From positions 1 to 64,000 of the forward strand of contig CAJOJQ010000017.1 in NCBI GenBank assembly GCA_905234985.1: a stretch of 64,000 bases of DNA, written 5' to 3'. This document shows, in pieces, positions 8,459 to 16,795 of this stretch. The notes beneath the pieces are model-generated. The model had not been told where the DNA came from. It searched no databases and was given only the letters and a program-made list of their open reading frames with translations. Positions within the stretch are counted from its first letter, which is position 1. Each line of letters begins with the position of its first letter. The translations under genes were made by a program, and so were the position numbers. The DNA comes from an uncultured Christensenellaceae bacterium. Its GTDB lineage: Bacteria > Bacillota > Clostridia > Christensenellales > Aristaeellaceae.

Positions 8459-9634
8459 ATGAGTGAGTTTGCCCTGTACTATATCGAAGCAAACGTTATT
8501 TGCATCATCGTGTTCGCAATTCTGCTGATCCACAATCATTTCAATCTGGACAGGCAGGAAAAGCAAATCAAATACGACCACGCGCTGACGATGTTCATGC
8601 TCTATTTCGCGGTGTATTGTTTTTGGGCCGCCATCGAGGCGGAGTTGCTTCCTAAAACACGGTTCACCGTCGCCGCCAACGATTTTCTGATCTATGTTCT
8701 CATGGGCGCGACGATCTATCACTGGCTCAATTACGTCATGGCCTATGTGCAGGCTCCCCATCGGAACCGCCCCATCAACCGCTTTGCCGTGCTTTTTCCC
8801 TTTTTGGTTTCCACGTTGGTGATGATCCTCCATTATGTCATCGCCCCGGAAACGCTGGTCAGCGAAGCGCGGGAAACCATGCCCGGTTTCAGCATTTATA
8901 TGGTCGTGGTGCCCGACATTTACCTGGTGGCCACGCTGTTTTATTCGCTCCGAAGGGCAAAGAACGAGGAAAACCCCCTGGAAAAGCAAAAGTACATTTT
9001 TATCGGCGTCTTCCCCCTGGTGGTCATGTTTGGCGGGCTGATCGAGACGCTGTTTTTTCCGCATCTGCCTATTTACTGCTTCACCTGCCTGATTTTGATG
9101 CTGGTTTTTTACATCCAGGCCATCGAAATCCGCGTTTCCATGGACCCCCTGACGAACCTCAACAACCGGGGCCAGCTGATGCGCTATATTTCCCAGAAGT
9201 CCAACCTGCATCCGGAGGGGCGGCAGACCTATATCATCATGATGGACATCGACGATTTCAAGGCCATCAACGATACGTACGGCCACGCCGAGGGCGATAA
9301 GGCCCTGGTGACCATCGCCAATTCCCTGAAAAAGGCCGTCAACCGGTACGGCATTCCCTCTTTCCTGGGCCGGTACGGTGGGGATGAATTCATCCTGATC
9401 GCCCACCCCGAAATCAAGGAGGAAATTGATCAGCTGATCCGCGTGACCCGCGAGGAAATCCGCCAGGAATGTGCCGACAGCGGGATTCCCTACCTACTTT
9501 TCGTCAGCGCCGGATATGACGAGCTGAAGGAAAATCAGGATTCGGTGCAGAGCTGCATCCAGCGGGCGGATGAAAAGCTGTATCAGGACAAAAAAATTCA
9601 TAAGCTCCGCGCAAAACAGGCGACGGCGCGGTAA
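8459..9634 (+). CDS. Membrane diguanylate cyclase (GGDEF domain)
   Basis: This 391-residue protein has about seven hydrophobic helices (residues 1-220) and a C-terminal GGDEF domain (about 225-385). The metal site is IIMMDIDDFKAINDTYGH and the active loop RYGGDEF is intact, so it should make cyclic di-GMP from GTP. The RxxD inhibitory site expected five residues before GGDEF is not present, suggesting weak or no product inhibition. The membrane part is a sensor of unknown ligand. It starts at ATG 8459 after GGGGAAGGGG and appears monocistronic, ending at a strong terminator. Confidence 0.9.
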   Translation: MSEFALYYIEANVICIIVFAILLIHNHFNLDRQEKQIKYDHALTMFMLYFAVYCFWAAIEAELLPKTRFTVAANDFLIYVLMGATIYHWLNYVMAYVQAPHRNRPINRFAVLFPFLVSTLVMILHYVIAPETLVSEARETMPGFSIYMVVVPDIYLVATLFYSLRRAKNEENPLEKQKYIFIGVFPLVVMFGGLIETLFFPHLPIYCFTCLILMLVFYIQAIEIRVSMDPLTNLNNRGQLMRYISQKSNLHPEGRQTYIIMMDIDDFKAINDTYGHAEGDKALVTIANSLKKAVNRYGIPSFLGRYGGDEFILIAHPEIKEEIDQLIRVTREEIRQECADSGIPYLLFVSAGYDELKENQDSVQSCIQRADEKLYQDKKIHKLRAKQATAR

Positions 9635-9654
9635 AGCGCCCGGCAAGCCAAAAG

Positions 9655-9697
9655 GGGAAGAACGGCACAGCCCGTCTGTATCTTCCCTGTTTTTTTA
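9655..9697 (+). terminator. Rho-independent terminator after the GGDEF gene
   Basis: A stem with GGGAAGA and TCTTCCC arms and an inner ACGG/CCGT pair is followed by TGTTTTTTT. Confidence 0.75.
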
Positions 9698-9706
9698 TCC
9701 GGTTTT

Positions 9707-9735
9707 TTGACAATCCCTGTTTCCTCTGGTATAAT
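9707..9735 (+). promoter_or_regulatory. SigA promoter of the panT-coaX-hom operon
   Basis: TTGACA (9707-9712) and TATAAT (9730-9735) both match the consensus exactly, with 17-base spacing. The leader of about 100 nt contains two small stems (near 9757-9783 and 9790-9807) that I do not recognise as a known riboswitch. Confidence 0.85.
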
Positions 9736-9841
9736 GTACCCGTCTGCAATGCCGGCACCCGCTTCGGGGCTGGACGCGGGCGAAAACGCATTCCCAAATT
9801 GCGTCAGGTATCTTTACAGAACTTGAACGGAGGAAAAGAAA

Positions 9842-10444
9842 ATGAAAACCGGAAATCGCCGTGAAACCACGGTCAAGCTGACCCTGTTTGCCCTGCTCAC
9901 CGCCCTGCTGATCGTGCTGGGCTATGTGAACATTCCCCAGCCCGCCGGGCTTTCGATCACCTTCAATATGATCCCGGTCGCCATCGCCGCCATCGCCATG
10001 GGCGTTGGGGGCGGCGCGCTGCTGGGCGGCGTGTTCGGCCTCATCAGCTTTTTGCAGTGCTTCGGCATTGTGGGCTTCAGCGGCATGGGGGCCGTGCTGG
10101 TGGGCATCAGCCCGGTGCTGTGCTTTATTCAAAGGTTCGTATCCCGGGTGCTGGTGGGCGTGCTGGCCGCCGTGGTTTACAAGACGCTGAACAAGCGGAT
10201 GAACGCTTACATGAGTTGCATGATCACCGGCTTTTCGGCGGCTTTTTTTAACACGCTGTTCTTCATGTCCTCCCTGGTGCTGCTGTTCGGCAATACGGAA
10301 TACATCCAGGGACTCATGGCGGGACGGAGTGTGATCACCTTTATCATTGCCTCCGTGGGCATCAACGCGGTGGTGGAAATGGTCGTGGCCGCCGTGGTGA
10401 CCGGCGCTGTGGGCGCGGCGCTGAAAAAAGCGCGGCTGATCTGA
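9842..10444 (+). CDS. panT: ECF transporter S component, probable pantothenate transporter
   Basis: This 200-residue protein has about six hydrophobic helices and the length and helix pattern of an ECF (energy-coupling factor) S component. Such proteins bind a vitamin and work with a shared EcfA/A'/T module encoded elsewhere. The N-terminal cytosolic start with KLTLFALLTALLIVLGY and the Ala/Gly-rich helix around residues 50-70 fit the family. Pantothenate is inferred as the substrate because the next gene is type III pantothenate kinase, 20 bases downstream; sequence alone does not settle it. GGAGGAAAAG precedes the ATG. Confidence 0.78.
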   Translation: MKTGNRRETTVKLTLFALLTALLIVLGYVNIPQPAGLSITFNMIPVAIAAIAMGVGGGALLGGVFGLISFLQCFGIVGFSGMGAVLVGISPVLCFIQRFVSRVLVGVLAAVVYKTLNKRMNAYMSCMITGFSAAFFNTLFFMSSLVLLFGNTEYIQGLMAGRSVITFIIASVGINAVVEMVVAAVVTGAVGAALKKARLI

Positions 10445-10463
10445 AATAAGGAGCGTAAAGGGC

Positions 10464-11240
10464 ATGCTGTTTACGATTGACGTGGGCAACACCAACATCA
10501 AAACCGCCCTGTTCGACGGGGCGGAAATGGTGCATTACTGGCGCCTGTCCACCACCCGGAAATACACCAGCGACGAAATGGGCGTGATGATCTCCCAGCT
10601 GTTCGATCATGAAGGGATCGACAAAAAGCAGGTGACGGGCATCGTCATGTCCTCCGTGGTGCCTACGGTGAATTTCACGGTGGAGCATATGTGCCGGGAA
10701 TACTTTGGCATCGACCCCATGGCGGTAGGCCCCGGCGTGAAAACGGGCATTGATATCAAGTACGAAAATCCCCGGGAAATCGGCAGCGACCGCATCTGCA
10801 ACGCGGTGGCGGCGTATTCCCTGTACGGCGGCCCCTGCGTGTACATTGATTTTGGCACCGCCACCACCTTCGGCGCGCTGGACGCGAAAGGCTCGCTGCT
10901 GGGCGGCTGCATCTGCCCCGGCATCAAGCTGACCAGCGAAGCCCTGGTGTCCGGCACGGCCAAGCTGCCCCACTTTGAACTGGTCATGCCGGAAAAGGTG
11001 ATTGGAAAAACCACGGTCGCCAACCTGCAGTCCGGCGTCATCAACGGCTACGTGGGCCAGGTGATCTATCTGGTGAACGAAATGCGCCGGGAAATGGGCT
11101 GCCCGGGAGCCAAAGTGATCGCCACCGGCGGCATGGCCCGGCTCATCGCCTCAAAATCCGGGGTGATCGACCATATCGACGGTTTGCTCACATTAAAAGG
11201 CCTGCGGCTGATTTACGAAAAGAATCAGCCCAAGGCGTAA
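10464..11240 (+). CDS. coaX: Type III pantothenate kinase
   Basis: This 258-residue protein is CoaX, the ASKHA-fold kinase that phosphorylates pantothenate in the first step of coenzyme A synthesis. The phosphate-1 motif DVGNTNIKTALF is at residues 6-17 and the DFGTATTF motif is intact; ATGGMA near residue 220 is the adenosine-side loop. Type III enzymes are not inhibited by CoA and need a monovalent cation. It sits between the ECF S component and homoserine dehydrogenase in one operon, with 15 bases to the latter. Confidence 0.96.
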   Translation: MLFTIDVGNTNIKTALFDGAEMVHYWRLSTTRKYTSDEMGVMISQLFDHEGIDKKQVTGIVMSSVVPTVNFTVEHMCREYFGIDPMAVGPGVKTGIDIKYENPREIGSDRICNAVAAYSLYGGPCVYIDFGTATTFGALDAKGSLLGGCICPGIKLTSEALVSGTAKLPHFELVMPEKVIGKTTVANLQSGVINGYVGQVIYLVNEMRREMGCPGAKVIATGGMARLIASKSGVIDHIDGLLTLKGLRLIYEKNQPKA

Positions 11241-11255
11241 CGGAGGGAAAAGATT

Positions 11256-12536
11256 ATGCGCACGGTAACGGTTGGGTTTTTGGGCTGCGGCAATATCGGC
11301 TGCGGCGTGTGGAAGCTGCTGAACGAGTTTAAGGAAGATCTTTTGCACCGCAGCGGCGTGGTGTTCGATATCAAGCGCATCTTAGTGCGGGACGTACACA
11401 AAAAGCGGGACGCCATCGTGCCCGAAGCTCTGCTTACCACTGACCCCGCCCAAGTGACGGACGATCCCGCCATCGAAATGGTGCTGGAATTCATGGGCGG
11501 CGAGGAACCCGCCACCCATTATATGCTCCGCGCACTGGAAATGGGCAAAACGGTGGTCACGGCCAACAAGATGGCTCTGGCCCTCAACTGGCATATTTTG
11601 CAGGAAGCGGCGGAAAAGCACGGCAGCGGCCTGTATTACGAGGCCGCCGTTTGCGGCGCTATCCCCATCATCCGCACTACCGTGGATTCCCTCATGAGCA
11701 ACCGCATCGAGGAAATGATGGGCATCGTGAACGGCACCACCAACTATATTTTGACCCGCATGAGCCAGGAGGGCAGCGATTACGCCGCCGTACTCAAGGA
11801 CGCCCAGCGCTTGGGCCTGGCGGAGCCGGACCCCACCAGCGACGTGGAGGGCTTCGACGCGGCGTACAAGCTGAGCATCTTATCCTCCCTGGCGTTCCAT
11901 GCCCGGGTGCCCTTTGACGTGATTTACCGCCAGGGCATCACCCAGGTGACCGCCGCCGATATCGCCTTTGGCAAGGAGCTGGGCTACACCCTGAAACTGC
12001 TGGCTATCGCCAAGCGGAAGGGCAGCGTGATCGACGCCCGGGTGCATCCCACCTTCATCCCAGACAGCCATCCCTTAGCTTCCGTGAACGGCTCCTTCAA
12101 CGCCATTTTCCTCCACGGCCACGCCTGCGACGATATGATGCTCTTTGGCCGCGGCGCGGGCAGCGCCCCCACCGCCAGCGCCGTGGTGAGCGATATGCTG
12201 TACGCCGTTTCCCGCGAAACGCCTCGGCATCCCACCTTCCACAATTCCGATAAGCTGGCCGAGGGCCTTTCTGTCACCAACGACTGGCGGTGCAGCTTCT
12301 ACGTGCGCTTAGAGGCCAGCGACCGGCCCGGCGTGCTGGCCCATATTACCACGTGCTTAGGCAACGAGGGCATCAGCATCCGCAATCTCATGCAGCGCGA
12401 CGCCGTGAACGGCCGCGCTCAGATCGTTCTGATCACCCACGACGCCGGGGAATGCTCCATCCGCAAGGCCCTGGCCGCCATTGATTCCCGCGACGCCCGG
12501 GTGGAAAGCATGATCCGGGTGGAAACCAAGCCGTGA
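11256..12536 (+). CDS. hom: Homoserine dehydrogenase
   Basis: This 426-residue protein reduces aspartate semialdehyde to homoserine, the branch to threonine and methionine. The NAD(P)-binding motif GFLGCGNIGCGV is at residues 8-19, the catalytic domain has the NGTTNYI segment, and an ACT domain occupies about the last 80 residues, so feedback control by threonine is likely. Aspartate kinase is encoded about 9 kb away rather than adjacent, and thrB and thrC are not in the window. It is the third gene behind the promoter at 9707-9735. Confidence 0.96.
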   Translation: MRTVTVGFLGCGNIGCGVWKLLNEFKEDLLHRSGVVFDIKRILVRDVHKKRDAIVPEALLTTDPAQVTDDPAIEMVLEFMGGEEPATHYMLRALEMGKTVVTANKMALALNWHILQEAAEKHGSGLYYEAAVCGAIPIIRTTVDSLMSNRIEEMMGIVNGTTNYILTRMSQEGSDYAAVLKDAQRLGLAEPDPTSDVEGFDAAYKLSILSSLAFHARVPFDVIYRQGITQVTAADIAFGKELGYTLKLLAIAKRKGSVIDARVHPTFIPDSHPLASVNGSFNAIFLHGHACDDMMLFGRGAGSAPTASAVVSDMLYAVSRETPRHPTFHNSDKLAEGLSVTNDWRCSFYVRLEASDRPGVLAHITTCLGNEGISIRNLMQRDAVNGRAQIVLITHDAGECSIRKALAAIDSRDARVESMIRVETKP

Positions 12537-12560
12537 TCATTCCGGTTCGGAGATGACGCC

Positions 12561-13898
12561 ATGAAGCACCACAAGCCAGGCTGGTCCTTGGGCACCCTGC
12601 TGACCCTGCTGCTCACTGTGACGGTGACGGCGGGGTGCTTGTTCATGTTCAGCAGGATGCGGGGAGAGAGCGCCAACGCGCAGATGGACGCACAGCGGGT
12701 GATCGGCCTGATGAGTTCGGCGTTTCAAGGCCCCACCGTCGCGCCCGCGGCGCAGCAGAATCAGGTGCGCACCGTGAAAGTGACCCTTGCGCCCACGGCT
12801 GCGGCCCTGGTTACCGATACGCCCGCGCCCGCTCCCGCGGCCACGCCCGAACCCGTCCAGCCTACCGCCGCGCTGCCGCCCTATACCTTTTCCCTGACCG
12901 CCGGGGGCTTGCTTTCGTTCCAAAGCGATATTACCGATTCCGTATACAGTAAAACGGATAAAACGGCGGACTATCGGTCTGTCCTATCCCAGATCAGCGG
13001 CAAGATTTACGCGGACCTGAATCTGGTCACGCTGCCCCAGCTCATCAATTCCTCCGACCGTAAATACGGGGACGCCATCGCCCTTTCGGAGGCGGCGGAC
13101 GCCGTGCGCGCCCTGGGCATGGATCAGGTGATCTTAGGCAGCGAGCATATCCTGGATCAGGGCGCGCCGGGGGCGGCGGACACCGTAAGCGCTCTGACCG
13201 CCCGGGGCCTCACCTGCACCGGCGTGAACGTCTCCGGCGCGGTTCAGCGCCGCCTGATCCCCCTCAACGGCGGCGAGGTGGCCCTGCTTTCCTATACGGA
13301 CGCGCTGACCGCCAAAAGCAAAAACGCCCAGAAGGGCAACGCCGGACTATTGCAGCCCTTCTCCTTAGACGCAGCCCGGGCGGATATCCGCTGGGCGCGC
13401 AGCCAGGGGGCGCGGTGCGTGATCGTGTGCCTGTACTGGGGCAAAGCCGACGGGGCCGACGTGACCTCCGCCCAGCGCAAAACGGCCCAGGCCCTGGCCC
13501 AAATGGGGGCGGACGTCATTTTGGGCACGCGGCCCAGCCGGGTGCTGCCCATGGAGGTCATTTCCGTCACGGGAGAGGACGGCAAAGCCCGGGACGCCTT
13601 TGTGGCCTACTCTTTGGGCACGCTGCTCACCGAATCCCGGGAGGGGTTCGATATTTCCGGCATGCTGCTGCATTTGAGCGTTTCCAGCGACGCTCAGGGC
13701 CGCATGCAGTTCCAGGCGGAATACACCCCCACCTATATTTGGCGGCAAAACGTGAACGGCGCGGTGCAATACCGTGTGCTGTGCAGCGCGGACCCCGCGC
13801 CGGAGGAAATGAGCGGCCAGCAAAAGGAAGTGATGCAGCGGGCGCTGACCCGCGTGCAGACGGCCCTGAAAAACAGTCCTGTTGCCCAGCGCCCATGA
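12561..13898 (+). CDS. CapA-like membrane protein with degenerate active site
   Basis: This 445-residue protein has one N-terminal TM helix (residues 10-31), a Pro/Ala/Thr-rich linker (about 55-105) and a domain resembling CapA/PgsA, the metallophosphatase-fold protein of poly-gamma-glutamate capsule synthesis. The usual metal-site motifs are altered: the first motif, normally with GD, reads TAGGLLSF; HWG is YWG near residue 290; the GHHPH-type motif is GTRPSR near residues 322-327. It is therefore probably not a functional metalloenzyme. The rest of the fold (GADVILG, AYSLGTLL) is recognisable. It follows hom by 24 bases; no capB or capC homolog is nearby. Confidence 0.75.
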   Translation: MKHHKPGWSLGTLLTLLLTVTVTAGCLFMFSRMRGESANAQMDAQRVIGLMSSAFQGPTVAPAAQQNQVRTVKVTLAPTAAALVTDTPAPAPAATPEPVQPTAALPPYTFSLTAGGLLSFQSDITDSVYSKTDKTADYRSVLSQISGKIYADLNLVTLPQLINSSDRKYGDAIALSEAADAVRALGMDQVILGSEHILDQGAPGAADTVSALTARGLTCTGVNVSGAVQRRLIPLNGGEVALLSYTDALTAKSKNAQKGNAGLLQPFSLDAARADIRWARSQGARCVIVCLYWGKADGADVTSAQRKTAQALAQMGADVILGTRPSRVLPMEVISVTGEDGKARDAFVAYSLGTLLTESREGFDISGMLLHLSVSSDAQGRMQFQAEYTPTYIWRQNVNGAVQYRVLCSADPAPEEMSGQQKEVMQRALTRVQTALKNSPVAQRP

Positions 13899-13914
13899 CC
13901 GAAAGGAAAGCGCC

Positions 13915-14853
13915 ATGGATGATTTTCTCTTTGCCCTGAATACTGTTTTGCCTTTGCTCTGCCTGATGGCCACCGGCTGGTTCTGCCGCAGGATCGGGCT
14001 GCTTTCGGACAAGCTGGTGAAGGATGTGAACCAGCTGGTATTCCGGGTGTTTCTGCCCGTGAACCTGTGTTACAGCGTGATGAACACGCCCTATGATACT
14101 CCTGTTTCGGGAATCGCTTTCCTGCTGATCCCCGGCTTGCTGGCGGCGCAGTTCGGGCTGCTGTTCCTGCTGGTGCCCCGGATCGAAAAGGACCCGAAGA
14201 AGATCGGCGTGATGATCCAGGCCATGGGCCGGGGCAATTACGCCTTTTTCGGCATTCCTCTGGTAGCCATGCTGTTCCCGGGGCAGGATACGTCCCTGGC
14301 GGCGTTGCTGGTGACGGTGACTGTGCCGTTTTATAATGTTTTCTCCGTGATCGCCCTTTGCGTGTGGGGACAGGGGAAAATCAAGCCGGGGCGCATCGTG
14401 CTGAACATCCTGAAAAACCCGCTGATCATCAGCTCCCTGCTGGGCTTTGCCCTGTGGCTGCTGCACTTCCAGCCCCCGGCCTTCCTGAAAACGGCCATGG
14501 GCGATTTGAGCAAGGTCGCCACGCCCCTGGCGCTCTTCACCCTGGGCGGGGCCATTCAGTTTTCCAGCGCCAAGGCCCACGTGCGGCAGCTTGCCATCGT
14601 GGTGCCCTGGAAACTGTTCGTATCGCCCCTGATCGGCATGGCAATCTGCGTGGCGGCGGGCATGCGGGGGGTGCCGCTGGCTTGCGCGTTCATCGCCCTT
14701 GGCGCGCCGGTGGCGGTTAGCTCCTATCCCATGGCCCAGAGCATGGGCGGGGATGGCGAATTGGCAGCCGAGTGCGTGGCGATTACCAGCACCCTATGCA
14801 TTTTCTCCACCTTCATCTTCGTATACGTCATGAAAATCACCGGATTGATATAA
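13915..14853 (+). CDS. AEC family permease (auxin efflux carrier family)
   Basis: This 312-residue membrane protein has about ten hydrophobic helices and matches the AEC family, which includes malate and malonate permeases (MleP-like) and uncharacterised bacterial exporters. Features are the N-terminal LPLLCLMATGWFCRR and the central ANYAFFGIPL-like stretch (GRGNYAFFGIPLV) typical of the family. Substrate is unknown. I chose the ATG at 13915 because GAAAGGAAAG precedes it; an upstream in-frame ATG at 13882 lies inside capA. A terminator follows at 14861. Confidence 0.87.
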   Translation: MDDFLFALNTVLPLLCLMATGWFCRRIGLLSDKLVKDVNQLVFRVFLPVNLCYSVMNTPYDTPVSGIAFLLIPGLLAAQFGLLFLLVPRIEKDPKKIGVMIQAMGRGNYAFFGIPLVAMLFPGQDTSLAALLVTVTVPFYNVFSVIALCVWGQGKIKPGRIVLNILKNPLIISSLLGFALWLLHFQPPAFLKTAMGDLSKVATPLALFTLGGAIQFSSAKAHVRQLAIVVPWKLFVSPLIGMAICVAAGMRGVPLACAFIALGAPVAVSSYPMAQSMGGDGELAAECVAITSTLCIFSTFIFVYVMKITGLI

Positions 14854-14860
14854 ATAAATC

Positions 14861-14897
14861 GGCTCCAGCAGAGGAATTTGCCGGAGCTTATCTTTTT
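14861..14897 (+). terminator. Terminator after the AEC permease
   Basis: A GGCTCC/GGAGC stem with a purine-rich loop is followed by TTATCTTTTT, between convergent genes. Confidence 0.65.
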
Positions 14898-14918
14898 ATG
14901 GTTTTCCCCGGGAAAAAT

Positions 14919-16007
14919 TCATTGCCCGTTTTCGTCCTTGCGTCCGCCTAAGAGGCCGCCGGTCATTTCCCGGAAGGTGCTTTTGAATTTATCAAAGGCC
15001 AGCCGCCGGTCACCGGTGGCGACGAAGGCGTAGACCAGTGCGCCTACGATGAGCAGGCCGATCACCCAGGCGATGCCGGACGCGCCGCCGGAATTTTTGG
15101 GGACGGTCGTTTTTCCGTTTCCCGCCGCGCCGGTGACGCCGCCGTAGAGGGTGCGGTCCAGCACGTCGGCCATGAAGGCGGTGGAGGCCAGCACCTCATT
15201 TTTGTCGCTCTTGTGGGTGCCGAATTCCAGCAGTACCGCCTGGCTCATGATATCCTGGTTGTAGGTGCCCTTACCGATATAAATATCCTTCACCAAACCG
15301 GGATACACCTTGTCCGCCACGGCCTTGATCTGGGCGGCGAACTGCTTGTTGGCGTCGGCGTTCTGGTTGGAGCGGCCCACCAGCAGGCGCACCTTGGTCA
15401 CGTCCTCGCCGTCCACGGTGCTTTCGTACTGGCTGGCGTCGGGAATGCCGTCTCGGTGGATGTCGAAGATGGCGTCCACCCCTTCCTCCGCCAGGGAGGC
15501 GGCGGTGGCGCGGCTGCGGCGGTAAGCGCCCGCGTCGTGGGGATAATGGTTTTCGGTGCTGTAATAGACGGTGACGCCCTCTTTTTCCAGGCTGGCCTTC
15601 AGGCTTTCCGCCACGTCGTAAATGCCGCCCCGCTTTTCGATGCTGCTTTTGCCGTCGGTGGGTTCATAGCTTTCATCGCTGTGGGTGCAGTAAAGGGCCA
15701 CGGCCCGGCGCACGGCGGACACAGGCAGGGCGGTTTCCGCCGCCCATTCCACGTCCGGCAGGGGAAAGGTCCCCAAATCCTCCATGCGGGCGGCTTTAGC
15801 GGCGGGGTCGATCTGCACCACCCGGAAATGGCGGTTGTCCCCGGCAATGTATTCGTCCCCCGGCTCCGGCGTGCCGCAAAAGAAGGTGACGGTTTCTCCC
15901 TGGGGGTCCAGCAGCCGGTACACGTCCTCTGTTTCGTCCTCCTGGGCCAGGGCCAGGGCGGGCAGCAGAAGAATCACCGCCATGAGAATGGCAAACAGCT
16001 TTTTCAT
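14919..16007 (-). CDS. spoIIP: Stage II sporulation protein P, SpoIIP
   Basis: This 362-residue protein is SpoIIP, the peptidoglycan amidase/endopeptidase of the SpoIID-M-P engulfment machine. It has a signal sequence (residues 1-21), the conserved amidase motifs YCTHSDESYEPTDG (106-119) and YYSTENHYPHDAGAYRRSR (148-166), an FDIHRDG strand, and the LEFGTHKS motif. A C-terminal TM helix lies at about 308-330. The usual N-terminal TM anchor is present only as the cleavable-looking signal, so anchoring may be at the C-terminus. Its ATG overlaps the end of the upstream DUF1614 gene by four bases. Confidence 0.95.
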   Translation of the reverse strand: MKKLFAILMAVILLLPALALAQEDETEDVYRLLDPQGETVTFFCGTPEPGDEYIAGDNRHFRVVQIDPAAKAARMEDLGTFPLPDVEWAAETALPVSAVRRAVALYCTHSDESYEPTDGKSSIEKRGGIYDVAESLKASLEKEGVTVYYSTENHYPHDAGAYRRSRATAASLAEEGVDAIFDIHRDGIPDASQYESTVDGEDVTKVRLLVGRSNQNADANKQFAAQIKAVADKVYPGLVKDIYIGKGTYNQDIMSQAVLLEFGTHKSDKNEVLASTAFMADVLDRTLYGGVTGAAGNGKTTVPKNSGGASGIAWVIGLLIVGALVYAFVATGDRRLAFDKFKSTFREMTGGLLGGRKDENGQ

Positions 16008-16663
16008 GAGCGGCTCCCCCCTTTGCGGAAAGGCGTATCCACCGCCGGGCTGGGTTCCCGCCCGTTGGCGCGGGCCGCCCGTTCCAGTAATTCGCCCACC
16101 AATTCGCTTAACAGCACCGCCAGCAGGCCGGAAATCACCACCGTATCCATGGCCCCGGCAGCGCCCAGGCGCAGGGTGGTTGCTATGCCGTTTTGCCAGT
16201 TGATGACGGCCACGGCGGTATCGGCTAAGATCACGCCTAACACGCCGCAGATGAAGGCCGCCCGGCGGGAACGGCCCAGCAGATAGGCCACGGCCCCGCC
16301 CGCCAGGCCGTACAGGTAATGGGGATCAATGACCATTTGCTCCGGCTCGGCGGGCGTCAGCCTGCCGATCAGGTAGACGATCACGGCGGTGAGCGCGCTG
16401 CCCCACAGGGCGCGGGCCACTTCCTGCCGCGTATCGGTTTTCACCAGCAGCCATATGCACACGCCAAAGGGAACGACGGCCCCGCCCAAGTTGACAGATA
16501 CTTGTCCTATGCGGATATCCGGCAAAAGCCCACCCAAAAAGATCAGCGCCGCGATGAGCAGCGCGGCCCGGTCCGTCAGGTGCATGCGGTCCAGCACGCG
16601 CTGGGCCACGCCGAATAAAACCAGCGCCGAAACCCCGGCCAGCAAAATCAGTCCTGCCGACAA
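16004..16663 (-). CDS. DUF1614 family membrane protein
   Basis: This 219-residue protein has about seven hydrophobic helices and the DUF1614 pattern, including GVAQRVLDRMHLTDRAAL near the start and a Gly-rich GGAVVPFG helix. The family is of unknown function and is common in sporulating Clostridia, often next to spoIIP, as here. Overlap with spoIIP implies co-translation. A short GGCCG hairpin and AAGGAGGAGGAG precede the start on the minus strand. Confidence 0.85.
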   Translation of the reverse strand: MSAGLILLAGVSALVLFGVAQRVLDRMHLTDRAALLIAALIFLGGLLPDIRIGQVSVNLGGAVVPFGVCIWLLVKTDTRQEVARALWGSALTAVIVYLIGRLTPAEPEQMVIDPHYLYGLAGGAVAYLLGRSRRAAFICGVLGVILADTAVAVINWQNGIATTLRLGAAGAMDTVVISGLLAVLLSELVGELLERAARANGREPSPAVDTPFRKGGSRS

Positions 16664-16709
16664 TTTGCTTCTCCTCCTCCTTGGGCCGGAAAAACGGCCC
16701 TGTCAGAGG

Positions 16710-16739
16710 TTATCTTGTCCCGGGCCGGGCGGATTATGC
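16710..16739 (-). promoter_or_regulatory. Candidate forespore-type promoter of DUF1614-spoIIP
   Basis: On the minus strand GCATA (16735-16739) is followed after 15 bases by GACAAGATAA (16710-16719). This resembles the SigF/SigG pattern (GYATA, then GG-R-A-A-TW) but misses two -10 positions. The match is weak and rests partly on spoIIP being sporulation-controlled in Bacillus. Confidence 0.3.
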
Positions 16740-16747
16740 GAAAGAGA

Positions 16748-16776
16748 ACAAAAACAGCGCCGAACCTGCCGACGCT
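16748..16776 (-). terminator. Terminator after the ydcF-like gene
   Basis: Read on the minus strand, an AGCGTC/GGCGCT stem is followed by GTTTTTGTT, just downstream of the YdcF-like stop. Confidence 0.55.
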
Positions 16777-16795
16777 GGATGTTTCAGAAAAAATC

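Noticed and set aside
9736-9841. Vitamin riboswitch in the panT leader
   Set aside because: Only two small stems are visible and no recognisable conserved core.
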